A DNA stretch of 64,000 nucleotides, taken from contig JANQFY010000355.1 in assembly GCA_028277585.1 (NCBI GenBank), positions 1-64,000 of the forward strand, read 5' to 3'. Of the stretch, positions 50,378 to 59,355 are shown in pieces; position 1 is the stretch's first letter; every line of letters starts with the position of its first letter. Under the pieces are notes generated by a model. The model was not told the DNA's origin. It worked only from the letters and a program-made list of their open reading frames with translations, and searched no databases. Position numbers and translations under genes: made by a program. The stretch is from Sedimentisphaerales bacterium (GTDB lineage Bacteria > Planctomycetota > Phycisphaerae > Sedimentisphaerales > Anaerobacaceae).

Positions 50378-51346
50378 ATGGCTACCATTCATGACGACCC
50401 ACCTGCCGCCGTACGAGCCGATCTCAACTCATTGCGTGCCGCCCTGGATGCGGACATCCCAGCCAAAGCGGCTGACAATCTCCTGATTGCCAGTTGGAAC
50501 ATCCGATCATTCAGCTCGCTGACGCGCAAGTGGACCGCGTCCGGCTCGGACAGTCCCAAGCGTGACCTGCGCGGCCTAAGAGCGATCATCGATATCCTCT
50601 CACGGTTCGACGTGATCGCGCTACAGGAGGTCAAGGGCAATCTTCGCGCGCTGCGGGACACGCTGAGTTTTCTGGGCGACGATTGGGCGTTCCTGATGAC
50701 GGACGTGAACATCGGTGATGCGGGCGTTAGCGAACGGCTCGCCTTCTTGTTCCAGCGTTCCCGCGTGCGTGCGTCCGGGCTGGCGGCCGAGATCGTCATC
50801 CCGCCGGAACAACTGGGCGCCTCGAGTCCCAACGTACTCCGCGAGCAATTCGTGCGGACGCCGTACGCGGCCAGTTTCCAGCGGGGGGACGCCACCTTCA
50901 TCCTGGTCACCCTTCACGTGCTCTACGGCGGTGACGAGGCCGATCGGCTGCCCGAGCTGCGGGGCGTCGCCGACTGGATGGCCGATTGGGCGCGTCGGTC
51001 GAACCGGTTTCATCACAATCTGCTGACCCTGGGCGATTTCAACATCGATCGCGAGGGCAGCCCCGGGCACGACGCGTTTACCTCCACCGGCCTGACGGTG
51101 CCGGATGTCCTGGTGAACCGGCCCAGGACGATCTTCGACGATCCCGACGATCTGGATGACGACAAGTTCTACGATCAGATCGCGTGGTTCACCACGGGAC
51201 GTCGTGCGCTGATCGATATGGATCTGCGACGGGGCGGCCATTTCGATTTCATGCCGCACGTCTACTCGGGGCTGAACTTGAGCCGGACGTCCATTTCTTT
51301 CCGAGTGTCAGACCACTATCCCCTCTGGGTCGAATTCGGGATCTGA
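50378..51346 (+). CDS. Endonuclease/exonuclease/phosphatase family protein
   Basis: 322 residues without a signal peptide. The EEP fold landmarks are in order: LLIASWNIRSFSS (Asn), DVIALQEVKGN (metal Glu), FILVTLHVLYGG (His), LTLGDFNIDREG (Asp and Asn) and SDHYPLWVEF (catalytic Asp-His). These enzymes hydrolyse phosphodiester bonds in nucleic acids, phospholipids or inositides. The lack of a signal points to DNA or RNA as substrate. It resembles DNase I-like proteins found alone in bacterial genomes. Confidence 0.88.
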   Translation: MATIHDDPPAAVRADLNSLRAALDADIPAKAADNLLIASWNIRSFSSLTRKWTASGSDSPKRDLRGLRAIIDILSRFDVIALQEVKGNLRALRDTLSFLGDDWAFLMTDVNIGDAGVSERLAFLFQRSRVRASGLAAEIVIPPEQLGASSPNVLREQFVRTPYAASFQRGDATFILVTLHVLYGGDEADRLPELRGVADWMADWARRSNRFHHNLLTLGDFNIDREGSPGHDAFTSTGLTVPDVLVNRPRTIFDDPDDLDDDKFYDQIAWFTTGRRALIDMDLRRGGHFDFMPHVYSGLNLSRTSISFRVSDHYPLWVEFGI

Positions 51347-51397
51347 GCGTAGCGATGCGGCCGTCTCGCAGCTTGTGCCGGGCCATCCTACAGAGCT

Positions 51398-53011
51398 TCA
51401 GGGAGCGGTTCGCTCTGCTGCGGCCAGAACGACGGCGGATTCCTGTGACATAGCGTTGTAGTAGTTGACGAAGCGCTCGATCTCTGCCGCGTCTTGTTGC
51501 TTGAGATTGTGCGCCCAGCGGTAGGCGATGGGCTGGTAGTAGAGTTCGGCGCGGATGCCGAACGGGCCCTGCGCGTCGGCTACGTCGAGTCGATAAACGA
51601 CGCTGTCCTGGGCGGCCTTGAAGTCGTCGTCGTCCGCGGCCCGGCCGTGGACGGCGACGTCGTTCGGGACCTGCGCCTTGTCGAAACCTCTCGGCAAGAG
51701 GCGGTTGTCCTTGGCGTAACGAATGGCGGCCAGCAGGCTGGTCGTGACACGATCCTGAGGATCGACCATAATGGCTTCGTAGATCTGCACCTGCTCGCTG
51801 CTGGTGATCTCCTGATAGTGCGGCTCGAAACGTGTAGCGTCCTCGTCGTTGTCGTTGCCCGTGATGGATCCATCAGCTTGCAGGGCGCCCGACGCAAAGA
51901 CGGTGCGACCACGAGCGTCCGTGACGCGCAGGGCGATCCAGGCGCGGCGGGAGGGGTAGGCGGTGGGCAATTTATGGCCGGCGAGATTCGTCAGGTCGAT
52001 CTGGACGGTCAGCGTCTCGCCCTCGCGCCGGGCGGCCTGAATCGCGATCCGCGCCGACTTGGACATAAGGTGGTCTTTGGTCGCTCGGGACGTCCGATCC
52101 AAGTCCTGGGGCAATGCCTGGACGCCGAGTTCGGCTCGGTAGCGGCTGAGGATCTTGGGCATGAAGAAGTTGCCGCCTCGGAACGCGTGCTGTGAGAAGT
52201 TCTCGCGCGCCTGCCCAAGGACGGAACTGACGGGGGTCGGGTCGGGCAACTCGGGCATGTGACAGTCCTGACAGTGCTGGGTGTCGTTGTACGCGCTGTG
52301 TTGCCACTCGAGATAAGGAACCTGTTCGGGAAGCTGACCGACGGCTTCACCCTGTTCGTCCAACGTATGGGTGTAGAGCGTGTGACACGAGGCGCAGAGG
52401 GCCGAATCCTGGACATGCGTCGTCTCGGTCGGCACGAAGAGCGAGGACGACTGCATGACGCGCGTGCGCCCCTTGTCGACATCGAACGGCCCATAGGCGG
52501 CCCGCTCACCCAGCGGCTTCTCAAGGTCGATGACGAACCCCGCCGTGAAGCTCTCCTTCTCGCCCATGTGTTCAGGGGTGATCTGGTGGCAAAGCGTGCA
52601 GGAAACCGCGTCGGCCGCCATGTGGTCGGCCGGCGTTTGGGCGCGGGCGATCGGCAAGTGGTCGAACACCACGCCGAGCTTCCCGTTGGCCTTGGCGTGG
52701 TAACGGCTCATGGGCATGTGACACGCCGAACATTCGTTCTGGATCGCCGCGGCGGCGGTGGGGTGTTCGAGGCACTCCCGACGCACGGCGGCTTGCCAAT
52801 AAGGGTCGCGCGAGGCGTGCGCCATCATGGAGGCCTGCCAGTTGGCGCCGATGGACACGTCATGGCCGGCCGCGCTGATGATTCCGTTGTGACAGGCCAG
52901 ACACCGATCCGAGGTCATGAACAATTCGCCGACGGGCTCGCGGGCCGCCTGCGTCGGTGACGTTGGACTCACATTCAGGGCCAGAATCGCGAGTGCAAAC
53001 CACTGTACCAT
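51398..53011 (-). CDS. Periplasmic pentaheme cytochrome c
   Basis: 537 residues with a signal peptide (about 1-22). Five CxxCH heme sites: CLACH 37-41, CSACH 94-98, CTLCH 138-142, CASCH 206-210 and CQDCH 247-251. The C-terminal ~280 residues are a beta-rich domain (TLTVQIDLTNLAGHKLPTAYPSRRAWIALRVTD) as seen in several large multiheme cytochromes, and the GHKLPTAYPSRRAW motif is conserved in them. It lies four bases after the stop of the cytochrome-barrel fusion gene, so the two are coupled. It probably carries electrons between periplasm and the outer-membrane partner. Confidence 0.88.
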   Translation of the reverse strand: MVQWFALAILALNVSPTSPTQAAREPVGELFMTSDRCLACHNGIISAAGHDVSIGANWQASMMAHASRDPYWQAAVRRECLEHPTAAAAIQNECSACHMPMSRYHAKANGKLGVVFDHLPIARAQTPADHMAADAVSCTLCHQITPEHMGEKESFTAGFVIDLEKPLGERAAYGPFDVDKGRTRVMQSSSLFVPTETTHVQDSALCASCHTLYTHTLDEQGEAVGQLPEQVPYLEWQHSAYNDTQHCQDCHMPELPDPTPVSSVLGQARENFSQHAFRGGNFFMPKILSRYRAELGVQALPQDLDRTSRATKDHLMSKSARIAIQAARREGETLTVQIDLTNLAGHKLPTAYPSRRAWIALRVTDARGRTVFASGALQADGSITGNDNDEDATRFEPHYQEITSSEQVQIYEAIMVDPQDRVTTSLLAAIRYAKDNRLLPRGFDKAQVPNDVAVHGRAADDDDFKAAQDSVVYRLDVADAQGPFGIRAELYYQPIAYRWAHNLKQQDAAEIERFVNYYNAMSQESAVVLAAAERTAP

Positions 53012-53015
53012 GGGG

Positions 53016-54164
53016 CTACCATCCTTCGAAAAAGCCGCCGTCGAACCAGTCCCAGAGGAGATAGACGATGTATTCCGGCTTGCGGGTATCCTTGTCGTTG
53101 AGGGGAATGCGGGCCCCGACGCCGAGGCGGACGTGTTGCCGCGTGTTCAGGTTGATCTGTATCTGAGGCACGATGTCCCACTGCGTTCGCACGCGGGAGG
53201 TGAACTTCTTGGAGCCGAGGATTTCGACCATCGGGGACCAGGCGCGCTCGTAGGCGCCGGTGAAGAACGAATGGCCCAGTACCCCGCGCCAGAAGACCTC
53301 GTCTTCCCTCTCCTGGGAATCGCAGGGCACGATGAAGCCGGTCTGGGCCTGGAAGAAGCACTCGAGGGGCAAGAGTTGCCCATAGGCAAGGTACGGCTCG
53401 AAGACCGTCGTGTCCGAGCCAAAGCGGCGGTCCTTGTCGCCCGTGGGGGCAAAGACCTCGGCGCCCAGCGAGACGATCGAGCCGGTCTCCAGGCTGTGGA
53501 ACATCACGCGCTTGAATGCGAGTCCCACGTCGCCAATACTGGACTGCCAGTCCGTGTCGTTCGTGGCGGCCGACGACTGATCGGCCCAGCCGAAGGGGAC
53601 GATCAGTTCGACCTGATTGTGGGGTCCGAGCCGCCTTTCATAAATGACTTTGTTAGAGAGCTTGCCGGGGTCCTCATGGCGATAGCCCGTGCTGAGGACG
53701 AGTTCGTCTTCGGGGAAGGCCTTGGTGGTCACCAGAGCGCGGGGCAGGTTCAACTCGCCGCGGGCCCAGCGCTTGTCGGTGTAGAACGTGTGAACGTAGT
53801 TGACGATGGCGAGCAGTTCCGTTTCGGTGAGGGCGTCGCCGAAAGCGGGCATGATCTCCGAGAACCCACGGGCCGGACCACCCTCGCGCGCCACGACGAC
53901 CCAGTCGCCAGCCGTCTCACGCGAGGCGAACGACGAATCGGTGAAGTCGGGTAAGGGGACGTCGAAGCCGACCATGCTGGCGGGCGCTCCGGTGCCGTCG
54001 ACGCCGTGACAGGCCATGCAGTTCTGTCGGTATAGGTCCCTGCCCGAGGGCGTCTCCGCCGCGGCCGGGCAAAGGTTCGCCCCGCCAAGGAGAAACACTA
54101 GTAAGGCGGGCAGGATTCTTGAAGTTCGCAAGGCGGCCTGGTTCGCTTCATCGTGCCGGATCAT
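53016..54164 (-). CDS. Cytochrome c fused to an outer-membrane-barrel-like domain
   Basis: 382 residues. A signal peptide (to about 36) is followed by a class I cytochrome c domain (about 40-130: GRDLYRQNCMACHGVDGTG heme site, MPAFGDALTETELLAIVNYVHTFY with the axial Met). The remaining ~245 residues alternate polar and hydrophobic strands typical of a beta-barrel (VELIVPFGWADQS, SLGAEVFAPTGD, FEPYLAYGQLLPLECFFQAQTGF, HVRLGVGARIPLND) and end in Trp-rich FEGW. Fusing a soluble c-type heme domain to an outer-membrane barrel is unusual and suggests an electron conduit with the downstream pentaheme protein. It is first in the two-gene operon. Confidence 0.75.
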   Translation of the reverse strand: MIRHDEANQAALRTSRILPALLVFLLGGANLCPAAAETPSGRDLYRQNCMACHGVDGTGAPASMVGFDVPLPDFTDSSFASRETAGDWVVVAREGGPARGFSEIMPAFGDALTETELLAIVNYVHTFYTDKRWARGELNLPRALVTTKAFPEDELVLSTGYRHEDPGKLSNKVIYERRLGPHNQVELIVPFGWADQSSAATNDTDWQSSIGDVGLAFKRVMFHSLETGSIVSLGAEVFAPTGDKDRRFGSDTTVFEPYLAYGQLLPLECFFQAQTGFIVPCDSQEREDEVFWRGVLGHSFFTGAYERAWSPMVEILGSKKFTSRVRTQWDIVPQIQINLNTRQHVRLGVGARIPLNDKDTRKPEYIVYLLWDWFDGGFFEGW

Positions 54165-54301
54165 GGTCCATCAGTCCCCTAAACACGTCGGTCAGTACAA
54201 CAGCCAATCATCGGATCTCTCGCGTTCGACGTCAAGTATAACTATCAATTGTCGTCCCTGTTTCGCGACAGCTCCCTCGCCGTCGCGATGGTCTCGCAAG
54301 A

Positions 54302-54490
54302 TGGGCAGAATCTGCCCATGCGGCGCCTGAATCGTTGACACGCGCTTTGCCGTCAGTCACAATCCTGGGGGCCGGGACATGCCGGAAGCCCGAGTACAGG
54401 CGTTTGACCCGATGGGAGAAGCGATATGCAGGTAACGAGGCGTGCGTTTCTGACGGCTTCGGCCGCGGCGGCAGTATGGCCCTACCGGGC
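54302..54490 (+). repeat. Duplicated leader and Tat-signal coding DNA, copy A
   Basis: This segment runs from a small hairpin (TGGGCAGAATCTGCCCA, 54302-54318) through the leader (AATCCTGGGGGCCGGGACAT at 54361) into codons 1-22 of the 54426 sulfatase. It matches the segment beginning at 56940, interrupted there by about 40-60 extra bases. The start codon context and the signal peptide DNA are nearly the same. Confidence 0.7.
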
Positions 54491-55817
54491 CCGCGGTCGG
54501 GCGGCTGAGCGTCGTCCCAATATCATCTTCATCATGGCTGACGATCTGGGCTACGGCGATCTGGGCTGCTATGGACAGACGCTGATCGGGACACCGAACA
54601 TCGATCGCTTGGCGGCCGAAGGGTTGCGGTTCACCCAGGCCTACGCCGGCGCCCCCGTCTGCGCGCCGTCCCGAGCGGTGCTGATGACCGGCTTGCACAA
54701 CGGTCACGCACCGGCCCGAGATAACGTGCCGCACTATGCGACCTATCTGCAGGACCGGGACGTCACGGTGGCGGAGGTCCTCAAGCAGGCGGGCTACCGC
54801 ACCGGCGGGGTCGGCAAATGGTCGCTCGGTGACGCCGGCACGGTCGGCCGCGCGACGAATCAGGGGTTCGACATGTGGTTGGGCTATCTCAACCAGGACC
54901 ACGCGCATTACTACTTCACCGAGTACCTCGACGACGGGGAGGGGCGACTGGAACTGCGGGGCAACAGTCGGTCGCGCAAGCACTACAGCCACGATCTGCT
55001 GACCGAGCGGGCGCTGCAGTTCATCGACGATTGTCGGAACGATGAGCGACCGTTCTTCCTCTATGTCGCCTACACCTTGCCGCATTTTTCGTCAAGAGAT
55101 GAGGACCCGGACGGCCTGGCGGTCCCTACCACGGAGCCGTACACCGATCGTGATTGGGATGAACGGTCGAAGAAGTACGCCGCCATGATCGGCATGCTGG
55201 ACCGTGACGTTGGGCGGATCACTCGGCTGGTGGATGACAACGGATTGAGCCGCGAGACGCTCATCATCTTCACGAGCGATAATGGCGCACACGCCACGGT
55301 GGCGCCGCGCTTCAATACCAGTGGCCCGTTGCGCGGCTTCAAACGTCACCTCACCGAAGGGGGTCTCCGCGTGCCGTTCATCGCCCGCTGGCCGGGGACG
55401 GTTTCAGCCGGTCAGAGCAGTGACGAAGTCATCGCCTTTCAGGACATGCTGCCCACCTTCGCCGAACTGGCCGGCGCCGCGGCGCCGGAAGAGATCGACG
55501 GCGTCTCAATTGTGACGGCGCTGAAGGGCGGCAAGCTCGACGCCTCGCGCGAGTACCTGTACTGGGATTATGGGCACTGTCGTGCCCGCTACGACCAGGC
55601 CGTTCGCTGGAAGAACTGGAAGGGCATTCGCCTCGGGCGTCGCGGCAAGATCCAGCTCTACAACCTCGACACCGACATCAGCGAATCGAAAGACGTCGCC
55701 GAGGAGCATCCTGACGTGGTGCGCCGCATCGCGCATCTGATGGCCACGGCCGCCACGCCCAGTGACAGATACCCCATTGGCAAGATCTATCAAGGAAAGC
55801 CGCTCTGGACCAGATAG
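54426..55817 (+). CDS. Tat-exported sulfatase
   Basis: 463 residues. The Tat signal MQVTRRAFLTASAAAAVWPY is almost identical in protein and DNA to that of the sulfatase at 57159. The S1 domain has PNIIFIMADDLGYGDLGCYG, C79-A-P-S-R83 (formylglycine site), GVGKWSLG, TSDNGAHATVAPRF and GGLRVPFIARWPGT, and the end QLYNLDTDISESKDVAEEHPD. It belongs to the compact arylsulfatase A type. Its own body differs clearly from the 57159 enzyme. Confidence 0.93.
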   Translation: MQVTRRAFLTASAAAAVWPYRARGRAAERRPNIIFIMADDLGYGDLGCYGQTLIGTPNIDRLAAEGLRFTQAYAGAPVCAPSRAVLMTGLHNGHAPARDNVPHYATYLQDRDVTVAEVLKQAGYRTGGVGKWSLGDAGTVGRATNQGFDMWLGYLNQDHAHYYFTEYLDDGEGRLELRGNSRSRKHYSHDLLTERALQFIDDCRNDERPFFLYVAYTLPHFSSRDEDPDGLAVPTTEPYTDRDWDERSKKYAAMIGMLDRDVGRITRLVDDNGLSRETLIIFTSDNGAHATVAPRFNTSGPLRGFKRHLTEGGLRVPFIARWPGTVSAGQSSDEVIAFQDMLPTFAELAGAAAPEEIDGVSIVTALKGGKLDASREYLYWDYGHCRARYDQAVRWKNWKGIRLGRRGKIQLYNLDTDISESKDVAEEHPDVVRRIAHLMATAATPSDRYPIGKIYQGKPLWTR

Positions 55818-56025
55818 CAGATCCAGCGACGTCATCTTCGCGCCGAAGAGTTGACACCGGCTTGCTTGAATGGGCCAAACTCTGAGATTCTGTGTGACTT
55901 GACGCTAAGCCGTTGCCTTGTTACTTTGGTGGTAGCGTTGACTGCCGAGAGAGCCCCTCTGCCAACGTGCGCGGGGGGACAGTGCGTAGGGAAGATTGGC
56001 GAGAAAGTGACGGAGGGACAGAAGA

Positions 56026-56928
56026 ATGAGCATTCACCACGTTCAGGCGAAGTCGGTTCACACCAGGTCAGATACCTCTCATGCGGGTCTTCCTGCAAGG
56101 GTCCTGTTGATGGCGAGTTTGGCGATACTCTGTGCGGGCATTTGCCCGGCGCTGGCGTTGGATCGCATGGGATCGGCCACGGAGTATCTGGGCGCCGGGC
56201 AGATCAGCGTCGGTCTCGATTACGTCTGGAGTCAGACCGATCTGAAGGCCGGCGGGAGCAGCCTTTATACATTCTCTGAAATATTGGGCGGCGGCTGGAT
56301 CGTTGACCAGGACTACCGGAAACACGAATTCACCATGAAGAACGTCGATGTGCATCGGTTTTACGCAACCATCGGATACGGACTTGGCGAGCGGTCCGAC
56401 CTATTCCTCCGCGTGGGGGCGGCACGGGTCGACTGGAACGGCGAGGACGGAACGCGCCCGGCATTCGGCGCGGGCATTCGCACGACGTTCCACGAATCCG
56501 GCCCCTGGCGAATCGGCGGACTGGCCCAGATCGGCAGGACCGAAGCCCGATTTGATGACGTGGTCGTCCCACGCGCCTGGACGGGCTCAGCTTCTATGCC
56601 GATGGATGCGGAACTGTCCCTGTGGGAAGTTCAACTGGCCGCGACGGCAAGCTACCAGCTCTCGACGCATCTTCGCGTCTACGGCGGACCATTTCTCTAT
56701 TTCGCGACTGGAGAATTCGATGCCGAGACCACGAACGGCCTGACACCCACCATACCGGAACTCAGGGGCATCTCGCTGGAGAATACGTACGACATCGAGG
56801 AGACCGCCCGCCTCGGCGGGCACATCGGTCTCAACGCCGAGATTACGGAACGAATCACCCTCGGCTTGGAATATCAGCACACCGCCGACGCCGACGCCGT
56901 CACCGTCGGGCTGCTGTGCCGGCTGTGA
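56026..56928 (+). CDS. Predicted outer-membrane beta-barrel protein, unknown
   Basis: 300 residues. A long N-terminal region (to about 45) holds the signal peptide (VLLMASLAILCAGICPALA). The rest alternates amphipathic strands: AGQISVGLDYVWSQTDL, RFYATIGYGLGERSDLFLRVGAARVDW, GAGIRTTFHESGPWRIGGLAQIG, AATASYQLSTHLRVYGGPFLYFATGEF and ITERITLGLEYQHTADADAVTVGLLCRL. The pattern is that of an 8-12-strand porin-like barrel. No family is recognised. It lies between the two related sulfatase genes and could take up or release desulfated sugars. Confidence 0.65.
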   Translation: MSIHHVQAKSVHTRSDTSHAGLPARVLLMASLAILCAGICPALALDRMGSATEYLGAGQISVGLDYVWSQTDLKAGGSSLYTFSEILGGGWIVDQDYRKHEFTMKNVDVHRFYATIGYGLGERSDLFLRVGAARVDWNGEDGTRPAFGAGIRTTFHESGPWRIGGLAQIGRTEARFDDVVVPRAWTGSASMPMDAELSLWEVQLAATASYQLSTHLRVYGGPFLYFATGEFDAETTNGLTPTIPELRGISLENTYDIEETARLGGHIGLNAEITERITLGLEYQHTADADAVTVGLLCRL

Positions 56929-56939
56929 GCTTGCAGGGT

Positions 56940-57224
56940 GGGCGGATTCCGCCTATGCGGCTGCTTCGGGAGTGTCACTGGTTCGCCTTGGCCGCGGGGC
57001 GTTTCTCTTGCGTCTGAGCATGTACCATTGACGCGCGTCTTCCGATGGGAGAAAATCCTGGGGGCCGGGACATGCCGGAAGCCCGATCCGCCCGGGCCAC
57101 GGCAGTGGCCCATCCTACAAGACTGAGCACAGGCGTTTGACCTGATAGGGGAAGCAACATGCAGGTAACGAGACGTGCGTTTATGGCGGCTTCGGCCGCG
57201 ACGGCGGTATGGCCCTATCGAGCC
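56940..57224 (+). repeat. Duplicated leader and Tat-signal coding DNA, copy B
   Basis: This matches copy A at 54302-54490: the hairpin (TGGGCGGATTCCGCC), a stretch with CATTGACGCGCG, AATCCTGGGGGCCGGGACAT (57055-57074) and the Tat-signal codons of the 57159 sulfatase. An extra segment including GGCAGTGGCCCATCCTACAAG separates the two halves. Confidence 0.7.
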
Positions 57225-58646
57225 CGCGGCCAGGCCACCCAGCGCGCCCCCAACATCATCTTTCTCATGGACGACCAGCACCGGTGGGACGCGCTGGGCG
57301 TCATCAATCCAGCCGTGAAGACGCCCAACCTCGATCGACTGGCGCGAGCGGGCGTCCTCTATGACCAAGCCGTCTGTCAGGCGCCGATGTGCATTCCGAG
57401 CCGCAACTCCATGATGTTCGGGCTCTACCCGAATCAGGTTGGCGTTCTCCGTAATGGGCGGGGCGTTCCCGACGACGAGCTGCCCGCTCAACCCTTGCCC
57501 GAGCTGCTCAGACAGGCGGGATACCAGACGGCGGGGTTTGGCAAGACGCACTGGGGCCTGGTCTGTTCGACGCGCGGCTTCGAGACCCGCTGCGCCGCCG
57601 AGTGCGTCGAAACCGGGGCGGTGATGATGAAGGATGATGTGCCCGAGGATAAGAAACTGTACGACGCCGAGGGCCGAACCATGGGCGGGGGCGAGGAGAA
57701 CAATCGCGGCTACCTTGGATTCACCAGCGAGGTCCCGGAGGAGAAGCATCGCGACGGCTGGGTCACCCGGAAATGCCTGGACTTCATCGCGCACGGCATC
57801 GATCCGGATCGCCCGCTGTTTCTCTATCTCTCCTTCCTCAAGCCGCACGCCGGGCACAACGTGCCGGCCGGATATGAGCAGCGGTACGATGTGGACAAGG
57901 TCGAATACGCGAAACAGCCGCCCTGGGAGGAGGACGACTCGCCGCACGCCCTGGGCGTTAATCGTCGCAAGATGTATGTCGACTACTGGAGCAAAGCGAG
58001 CGACGAACAGTGGCGCCTGATGACCATGCGGTACCGGGCCAACTGTACCTGGATCGACGACATGTTCGGCCGGGCGCTAAAGGCGCTCGAACGCCAGGGG
58101 GTCCTGGCCAACGCCCTGATTGTCTACTGCGCCGACCACGGGGAGATGCTGGGCGAGCGCTTCTATCGTTTCAACAAGTACTGTCTCTATGAATCGAGCG
58201 TACGCGTCCCCATGATCCTCTCGGGCTCCGCGCTGCCGGGGAGAAGGCGCGGCGAGACCGATCACCGGCCCGCGGAGCTGGTTGACCTCTACCCGACCGT
58301 CCTCAAAGCGGCCGGGCTGAAGGTCCCTCGCGCTTGCGTTGGTCTGGATCTCCTGGGCGACCGGAATCGCCCGGCTTCATTCTGTGCGCTGCACGAGCGC
58401 AAGACGGAGGCCGCGTTCATGTGGCGCACGCGCCGCCACAAGCTCATCCTGCGCATGAAGCGGAAGGCCGATGCTAGCCAATACACGGCCGCTGACATCA
58501 TCGGGGGCGAATTCTACGATCTGCAGGCCGATCCCCAGGAATGGAACGATCTGTACGATCAACCCCAGACGCAGGCGGGCACGCGCAAGAAGATGACCGA
58601 GGAATTGCTGGCGCGCCTTCGCAAGCTGGCCCCGGCCCGGCCTTAG
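57159..58646 (+). CDS. Tat-exported sulfatase, second type
   Basis: 495 residues. Signal MQVTRRAFMAASAATAVWPY matches that of the 54426 enzyme. The sulfatase body has PNIIFLMDDQHRWDALGV, C78-I-P-S-R82 (formylglycine site), AGFGKTHWGLV, YLSFLKPHAGH, YCADHGEMLGERF and SVRVPMILSG. The metal-binding DDQHRWD and DHGEMLG signatures are of the longer choline-sulfatase/heparan-type S1 group, different from the 54426 enzyme. A GEENN loop and KRKADASQY tail are unusual. Both enzymes are exported and may act on different sulfate positions. Confidence 0.93.
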   Translation: MQVTRRAFMAASAATAVWPYRARGQATQRAPNIIFLMDDQHRWDALGVINPAVKTPNLDRLARAGVLYDQAVCQAPMCIPSRNSMMFGLYPNQVGVLRNGRGVPDDELPAQPLPELLRQAGYQTAGFGKTHWGLVCSTRGFETRCAAECVETGAVMMKDDVPEDKKLYDAEGRTMGGGEENNRGYLGFTSEVPEEKHRDGWVTRKCLDFIAHGIDPDRPLFLYLSFLKPHAGHNVPAGYEQRYDVDKVEYAKQPPWEEDDSPHALGVNRRKMYVDYWSKASDEQWRLMTMRYRANCTWIDDMFGRALKALERQGVLANALIVYCADHGEMLGERFYRFNKYCLYESSVRVPMILSGSALPGRRRGETDHRPAELVDLYPTVLKAAGLKVPRACVGLDLLGDRNRPASFCALHERKTEAAFMWRTRRHKLILRMKRKADASQYTAADIIGGEFYDLQADPQEWNDLYDQPQTQAGTRKKMTEELLARLRKLAPARP

Positions 58647-58649
58647 GGA

Positions 58650-58722
58650 AGGCGGTGTGCGGTGCACACCCTACGGGGCACGCCCATTGCTCTGGGTCGT
58701 GTAGGATGGGCTTTAGCCCATG
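58650..58722. repeat. TAGGG-type intergenic hairpin repeat
   Basis: GGTGTGCGGTGCACACCCTAC is followed by GTAGGATGGGCTTTAGCCCATGCGG; both parts form hairpins. The structure and ends resemble the repeats at 32037, 59226 and 63641. It lies between the sulfatase and the small lipoprotein gene. Confidence 0.55.
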
Positions 58723-58755
58723 CGGGTGTTTCGGTTTGAAGAAAGGAATGTTCTG

Positions 58756-59187
58756 GTGTGTATCGATCGCAAACGAATGGCTGGGCTGGTGTTGTTCAGT
58801 TCGTTGTTCCTGTTCGGCTGCTCGAGTTCGGATCATCCGATGACCCAGATGATTCGCATGCAGCGTGACATGATGCAGGAATTGGCGGACGTCTTGCATC
58901 GGGTTGAGGATGTCACCGACATCGAGCCGGCCACCCGGCAGGTGGAGAATCTGGCCGACCAGATGGAGCGCCGTATGGCGCAAGTGGGCAATAGCATGGG
59001 CAGAGACGCCGTGCCTGCCAGCCGGGCCGAGGTCAAACGGCTGCAGTCGGCCATGCAACGCGAAATGAGGAAGCTCGAGCCGGTCATGAAACAGATCGAA
59101 AACGAGATGGACCGTCTGGCAGGGCAAGACTGGTCCACGCCTCTGCTCGAAGCCGCCAAGCAATACAAGTTCGAAGCCGAAATCTAG
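58756..59187 (+). CDS. Small helical lipoprotein, unknown function
   Basis: 143 residues from GTG 58756 (AGGA upstream); the next in-frame ATG at 58777 is an alternative. LVLFSSLFLFGCSSS gives the lipobox. The mature part is charged and almost wholly helical (MTQMIRMQRDMMQELADVLHRVEDVTD, RQVENLADQMERRMAQVGNSMG, AEVKRLQSAMQREMRKLEPVMKQIENEMDRLAG), a likely coiled coil. It has no known family. It could be a small scaffold at the envelope. Confidence 0.7.
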   Translation: MCIDRKRMAGLVLFSSLFLFGCSSSDHPMTQMIRMQRDMMQELADVLHRVEDVTDIEPATRQVENLADQMERRMAQVGNSMGRDAVPASRAEVKRLQSAMQREMRKLEPVMKQIENEMDRLAGQDWSTPLLEAAKQYKFEAEI

Positions 59188-59225
59188 TCGTAGCGCCGGT
59201 TCGAATGGGCCCTGTCACAGTCTGG

Positions 59226-59310
59226 TAGGGTGGGGCTTGCCCCGCCGCAGCGCCGATTCGATTGGGCATCGTCACAGAGACAAGGAATTGGTGGGGTGAA
59301 CCCCACCCTA
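59226..59310. repeat. TAGGGTGGGG-type repeat, 85-bp copy
   Basis: It begins TAGGGTGGGGCTTGCCCCACC, has a middle containing GGGCATCGTCACAGAGACAAG, and ends GGTGGGGTGAACCCCACCCTA. Left and right arms are each hairpins and complement each other. It has the same length and layout as the copy at 63641-63725. Confidence 0.8.
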
Positions 59311-59355
59311 CAAGTGTTCTGCGAAGTTCAATCCTTGGAGAGCAGGAGGATATGT

